A stretch of 32,774 nt of DNA. It comes from Nitrosomonas sp. Its GTDB lineage: Bacteria; Pseudomonadota; Gammaproteobacteria; Burkholderiales; Nitrosomonadaceae. The DNA lies in assembly GCA_030682075.1 (NCBI GenBank), contig JAUXRH010000001.1, positions 1-32,774 of the forward strand, written 5' to 3'. Made by a program: the position numbers and the translations under genes. Shown here in pieces: positions 30,030-32,774 of this stretch. How positions within the stretch are numbered: the stretch's first letter is position 1; the number at the start of each line of letters is the position of its first letter. The notes below the pieces were generated by a model. The model was not told where the DNA came from. It ran no database searches and saw nothing but the letters and a program-made list of their open reading frames with translations.

Positions 30030-30668
30030 CTAAAGAAACAACCATGGCTGCTCAATACGCCGTTTTTGTTCAAATTGCCTTATCTTTTCTTTGTGCTGCA
30101 AAGTCAGGCCTATTTCATCTAAGCCATTTAGCAAACATTGTTTCCGGAACGGATCAATATCGAATCGAAAAGCATCACCACTGGGTGTTGTGACCGTTTG
30201 AGCGGCTAAGTTAATGGTCAGAAAATATCCACCGGTTGCTTCTACTTCGAGAAATAACTGGTCTATGATTCTTGCATCAAGCACGATGGGTAACAGGCCA
30301 ATCTTGAAACAATTATTGTGAAAAATATCTGCGTAGCTTGGCGCAATAATGACTCGAAAACCGTAATCCTGAAGTGCCCAAGGCGCATGTTCACGGCTTG
30401 AACCGCATCCAAAATTAGCACGCGCCAGTAATACCTGCGCACTCTTGTAACAGGGTTGATTCAGTATAAAATCAGGGTTCAATTTACGTTGAGATACATC
30501 CATGCCCGGCTCGCCATGATCCAGGTAGCGCCACTCATCGAACAGATTTTGACCAAATCCTGAGCGTTTGATCGATTTTAGAAACTGCTTGGGAATGATA
30601 GCATCGGTGTCGACATTTGCACGATCCAATGGTACTACCAGTCCTTCACAGAAATGAAATTTCTCCAC
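30030..30668 (-). CDS. leuD: 3-isopropylmalate dehydratase small subunit
   Basis: Swivel subunit of isopropylmalate isomerase, partner of LeuC. Length 212 residues, the longer proteobacterial type. Marks: [23 protein letters not shown], and [18 protein letters not shown], the substrate-specificity region. The start is GTG 30668, matched by homologues beginning MEKF. It lies three bases after the stop of the lipoprotein gene and has no Shine-Dalgarno sequence, so translation probably depends on coupling to that small gene. Confidence 0.96.
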   Translation of the reverse strand: MEKFHFCEGLVVPLDRANVDTDAIIPKQFLKSIKRSGFGQNLFDEWRYLDHGEPGMDVSQRKLNPDFILNQPCYKSAQVLLARANFGCGSSREHAPWALQDYGFRVIIAPSYADIFHNNCFKIGLLPIVLDARIIDQLFLEVEATGGYFLTINLAAQTVTTPSGDAFRFDIDPFRKQCLLNGLDEIGLTLQHKEKIRQFEQKRRIEQPWLFL

Positions 30669-30671
30669 TGG

Positions 30672-30797
30672 CTAGTTTGCCGATTTCTCAATTGCTTCGC
30701 CGCCCTTCTGAATATCCTTCCCCACCCCACTCAACGTATTGCAAGCAGACAACTGGAGAACAGCAATCAAAGCAATCATTAAGGACAACATTTTCAT
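30672..30797 (-). CDS. Entericidin-like small lipoprotein
   Basis: Small lipoprotein of 41 residues. The start at ATG 30797 has AAGGGAG a few bases upstream; the frame is open further upstream but without support. The sequence is a hydrophobic signal (MLSLMIALIAVLQLSAC) with lipobox LSAC, then NTLSGVGKDIQKGGEAIEKSA, the amphipathic entericidin A/B pattern. Entericidins are bacteriolytic toxin/antidote lipoproteins in E. coli, but isolated homologues like this one have no established role. It lies between leuC and leuD, an arrangement I recall from other betaproteobacteria, and its stop is three bases from the leuD GTG. Assignment by lipobox and tail motif is firm; function is not. Confidence 0.88.
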   Translation of the reverse strand: MKMLSLMIALIAVLQLSACNTLSGVGKDIQKGGEAIEKSAN

Positions 30798-30843
30798 AGT
30801 AACTCCCTTATAGTTTAATAAAAAAGAAAATCTTATTTGAAGT

Positions 30844-32250
30844 TTAAATTTCCCGCACATCAACAAAGTGTCCCGCCACCGCTGCTGCTGCTGCCATTGC
30901 CGGACTCACTAAGTGGGTTCTTCCGCCCGGCCCCTGCCTGCCTTCAAAATTACGATTGGATGTCGAAGCACAGCGTTCTCCTGGCGCCAGTCGGTCATCA
31001 TTCATGGCCAGACACATTGAACAACCCGGCTCACGCCACTCAAATCCGGCTTCCCGAAAAATTTTATCAATCCCTTCCTGCTCAGCCTGATGTTTGACCA
31101 AACCAGAACCTGGAACCACGATAGCGAGTTTAATTGTAGATGCGATCCGCCTGCCCTTCACTACGTTGGCTGCTGCACGCAAATCTTCAATCCGTGAATT
31201 GGTGCAGGAGCCAATGAATACCTTATCCAGAAAAATTTCATTGATGGGTGTATTAGGCATTAATCCCATATACTCCAATGCATGTTCGACATCTTGCCTT
31301 TTTGCCTTATCAGTAATCTGCAAGGGATCAGGTATTCTGCCATCGATTGTTGTCACCATTTCAGGCGAAGTTCCCCAAGTAACTTGCGGTTTAATCTGGC
31401 ATGCGTCCAGTGTTACCACTTGGTCAAATACAGCATCTTCATCACTTTTCAAGGTGCGCCAAAATGTAATTGCCTTTTCCCAATGCTCACCTCTCGGCGC
31501 GAAGGGACGCCCCTTAATGTAGTCAATCGTAGTTTGATCAACCGCGATCATCCCCGCACGTGCACCCGCTTCAATTGCCATATTGCAAAGCGTCATACGG
31601 CTTTCCATCGAAAGCGCACGTATCGCAGATCCTGCAAATTCAATCGCATAACCAGTACCACCTGCCGTACCAATCCTGCCAATTACTGCCAGTGCAATAT
31701 CTTTGGCGGTAATAGCATAACCGAGTTCACCATCAACCAATATTTGCATGGATTTTGCTTTTTTCATAAGCAGGCATTGCGTTGCAAGTACATGCTCTAC
31801 TTCTGATGTGCCAATGCCAAACGCAAGACAACCAAAAGCGCCATGTGTGCTGGTATGTGAATCACCACATACGACCGTCATGCCAGGTAAAGTGGCGCCC
31901 TGCTCTGGGCCAATCACATGAACAATACCCTGGCGCAGATCGTTCATCTTAAATTCTGTAATGCCAAATTCATCACAATTCTCATCAAGTGTATCCACTT
32001 GCAAACGTGAAGTTGGGTCTGCAATACCGTGACTTCGATCAGTTGTCGGTACGTTATGGTCGGCGACTGCAAGAATGGAATCCACTCGCCATGGTTTGCG
32101 CCCTGCAAGTTTCAGCCCTTCAAAAGCTTGCGGGCTGGTAACTTCATGTACCAGATGTCGATCAATATACAGCAGCGACATACTATCCGATTCATCAGAT
32201 TCAGTATGAACAAGATGTTGCCGCCAAAGTTTATCGTATAAATTTTCCAT
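30844..32250 (-). CDS. leuC: 3-isopropylmalate dehydratase large subunit
   Basis: Aconitase-like [4Fe-4S] subunit that interconverts 2- and 3-isopropylmalate in leucine synthesis. Length 468 residues. Marks: [31 protein letters not shown], the cluster cysteines in [17 protein letters not shown] and [11 protein letters not shown], and [15 protein letters not shown] near the end. The frame continues upstream to 32316, but homologues start MxxLYDKLW, so ATG 32250 is chosen. It is the first gene of leuC-ecn-leuD-leuB-asd. Confidence 0.97.
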   Translation of the reverse strand: MENLYDKLWRQHLVHTESDESDSMSLLYIDRHLVHEVTSPQAFEGLKLAGRKPWRVDSILAVADHNVPTTDRSHGIADPTSRLQVDTLDENCDEFGITEFKMNDLRQGIVHVIGPEQGATLPGMTVVCGDSHTSTHGAFGCLAFGIGTSEVEHVLATQCLLMKKAKSMQILVDGELGYAITAKDIALAVIGRIGTAGGTGYAIEFAGSAIRALSMESRMTLCNMAIEAGARAGMIAVDQTTIDYIKGRPFAPRGEHWEKAITFWRTLKSDEDAVFDQVVTLDACQIKPQVTWGTSPEMVTTIDGRIPDPLQITDKAKRQDVEHALEYMGLMPNTPINEIFLDKVFIGSCTNSRIEDLRAAANVVKGRRIASTIKLAIVVPGSGLVKHQAEQEGIDKIFREAGFEWREPGCSMCLAMNDDRLAPGERCASTSNRNFEGRQGPGGRTHLVSPAMAAAAAVAGHFVDVREI

Positions 32251-32296
32251 CTTCCAAGCCCCCCGCAGTACCTTGGGATTATCCCATAAAGTAGCT

Positions 32297-32302
32297 ATTA
32301 TA
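32297..32302 (-). promoter_or_regulatory. Candidate -10 box of the leu operon
   Basis: Read on the - strand this is TATAAT, 47 bases upstream of the leuC start, where a sigma-70 -10 element would fit. The -35 at 17-18 bp spacing is poor (TTCGAG), so the promoter may need an activator or may be wrong. No leader peptide rich in leucine codons was seen between it and leuC. Confidence 0.3.
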
Positions 32303-32326
32303 AATAGATTCCACACAGCGCTCGAA

Positions 32327-32400
32327 TTGCCTCGCTAAAAAAGTAACCCAAGTGTAGCGTAAAAGGCTATCGTTGCCTCGCATTAAAAGTAACCAGTAAA
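32327..32400. repeat. Two imperfect direct repeats upstream of the transposase remnant
   Basis: TTGCCTCGC-TAAAAAAGTAACC at 32327 and TTGCCTCGC-ATTAAAAGTAACC at 32373 are the same motif 46 bp apart. They lie just upstream of a transposase N-terminal fragment. Paired motifs at the ends of insertion sequences are often transposase-binding sites, so this is read as the left end of a broken IS. No second end is seen. Confidence 0.5.
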
Positions 32401-32417
32401 AACAATGATTTACCCGT

Positions 32418-32621
32418 ATGAATAGGCAAGAGAAGCCAGCATATTGGAGAGCGATTCGTGAATGTTATAAGAACTCGAATCATCATGAGAAAGATCGTAT
32501 ACTGAATGCATCTTGCACGGCGTGTGGTAACCAACGCAAATTTGCGATACGCAGGCTTGGCCAAACGCTTAAAACAATAATCACAAAGCAACGGCCAGTG
32601 TGTATTTCAATCTGCAATTGA
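32418..32621 (+). pseudogene. N-terminal remnant of an integrase-type (rve) transposase
   Basis: A frame of 67 residues starts at ATG 32418. The first 50 residues (EKPAYWRAIRECYKNSNHHE, then DRILNASCTACGNQRKFAIR and RLGQTLK) resemble the N-terminus of insertion-sequence transposases with an integrase core, in which EKxxILDEFxAVxGYxRKxAIRLL is typical. Full-length members exceed 350 residues, so the DDE catalytic domain is gone. The last 15 residues are out of family and stop at TGA 32619-32621. The 180-bp repeat begins five bases later, so a rearrangement joined the two. The family call is by eye and moderately sure. Confidence 0.55.
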
Positions 32622-32626
32622 ATGAC

Positions 32627-32774
32627 GGGCACTTCTAAAAATCCATATTTGCGAGCAGCCGCTTTGCGGCTTGCCTGCTTACCCCGTTTCGTCACAATAC
32701 TTCGTTGCTCACAAAAAATATTTCCTTACCTATCCATCATATGCTGCGTCAATATTTTTTATTCGCGCCTGGTC
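32627..32774 (-). repeat. 180-bp MITE-like repeat, copy 3 (cut by window edge)
   Basis: Starts with GGGCACTTCTAAAAAT and follows copy 2 for 148 bp with five single-base differences; the far end lies outside the window. The AGCCGC-TTT-GCGGCT hairpin is perfect here. The minus-strand basic frame (GTG 32695, TKRGKQASRKAAARKYGFLE) leaves the element without a stop and runs antisense through the transposase remnant to 32483, 70 residues in all. The left flank TGAC does not match the TTTA of copy 2. Confidence 0.85.

Noticed and set aside
31094-31806. Long + strand frames opposite leuC (142 and 174 residues)
   Set aside because: Antisense to leuC, which has intact cluster cysteines; the frames show no domain resemblance.

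Overview
The window is a housekeeping stretch of a betaproteobacterial chromosome, most likely from the Nitrosomonas/Nitrosospira group. That placement is inferred from the gene order leuC-ecn-leuD-leuB-asd-fimV-truA-trpF-trpB-trpA-accD-folC-SPOR-cvpA-purF-metZ, from a MetZ-type methionine route, and from the moderate GC content. It does not rest on a marker gene. No rRNA, tRNA or CRISPR array was seen.

Layout. Positions 1-435 hold the last codons of an unidentified + strand frame and a 180-bp repeat. Positions 436-7712 are three genes on the - strand, read purL, then a ChaN-like protein fused to a PDZ domain, then an M1-like metallopeptidase. Divergent from purL is nnr (NAD(P)HX repair, 7796-9331), followed by motA, motB and a membrane-anchored methyltransferase whose start overlaps the end of motB (9552-12173). 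Convergent with these is cysS (- strand, 12192-13574). Divergent from cysS are two tandem cyclophilins, one secreted and one cytoplasmic (13728-14830). From 14854 to 32250 sixteen genes lie on the - strand: leuC, an entericidin-like lipoprotein, leuD, leuB, asd, fimV, truA, trpF, trpB, trpA, accD, folC, a SPOR-domain gene, cvpA, purF and metZ. Spacings are mostly short, so several operons or one long readthrough cluster are plausible. The right edge carries the N-terminal remnant of an integrase-type transposase and a further copy of the 180-bp repeat.

Metabolism. leuBCD supply leucine, asd feeds the aspartate family (including methionine through metZ), trpFBA finish tryptophan, purF and purL are purine steps 1 and 4, accD makes malonyl-CoA, and folC makes folylpolyglutamates. 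motAB is the flagellar stator and fimV is a peptidoglycan-binding polar protein.

The clearest non-gene signal is the 180-bp repeat, present three times (128-307, 27540-27719, and 32627 to the window end). It has 16-bp terminal inverted repeats, a possible 4-bp target duplication (TTTA) around the intact copy, internal hairpins and a short basic reading frame. It looks like a MITE-type non-autonomous element. Other points of interest are the M1-like peptidase with an atypical zinc-ligand spacing beside the ChaN-PDZ gene, the methyltransferase coupled to motB, and the lipoprotein gene inside the leu operon. I did not find a defence system or any other clearly new multi-gene system.
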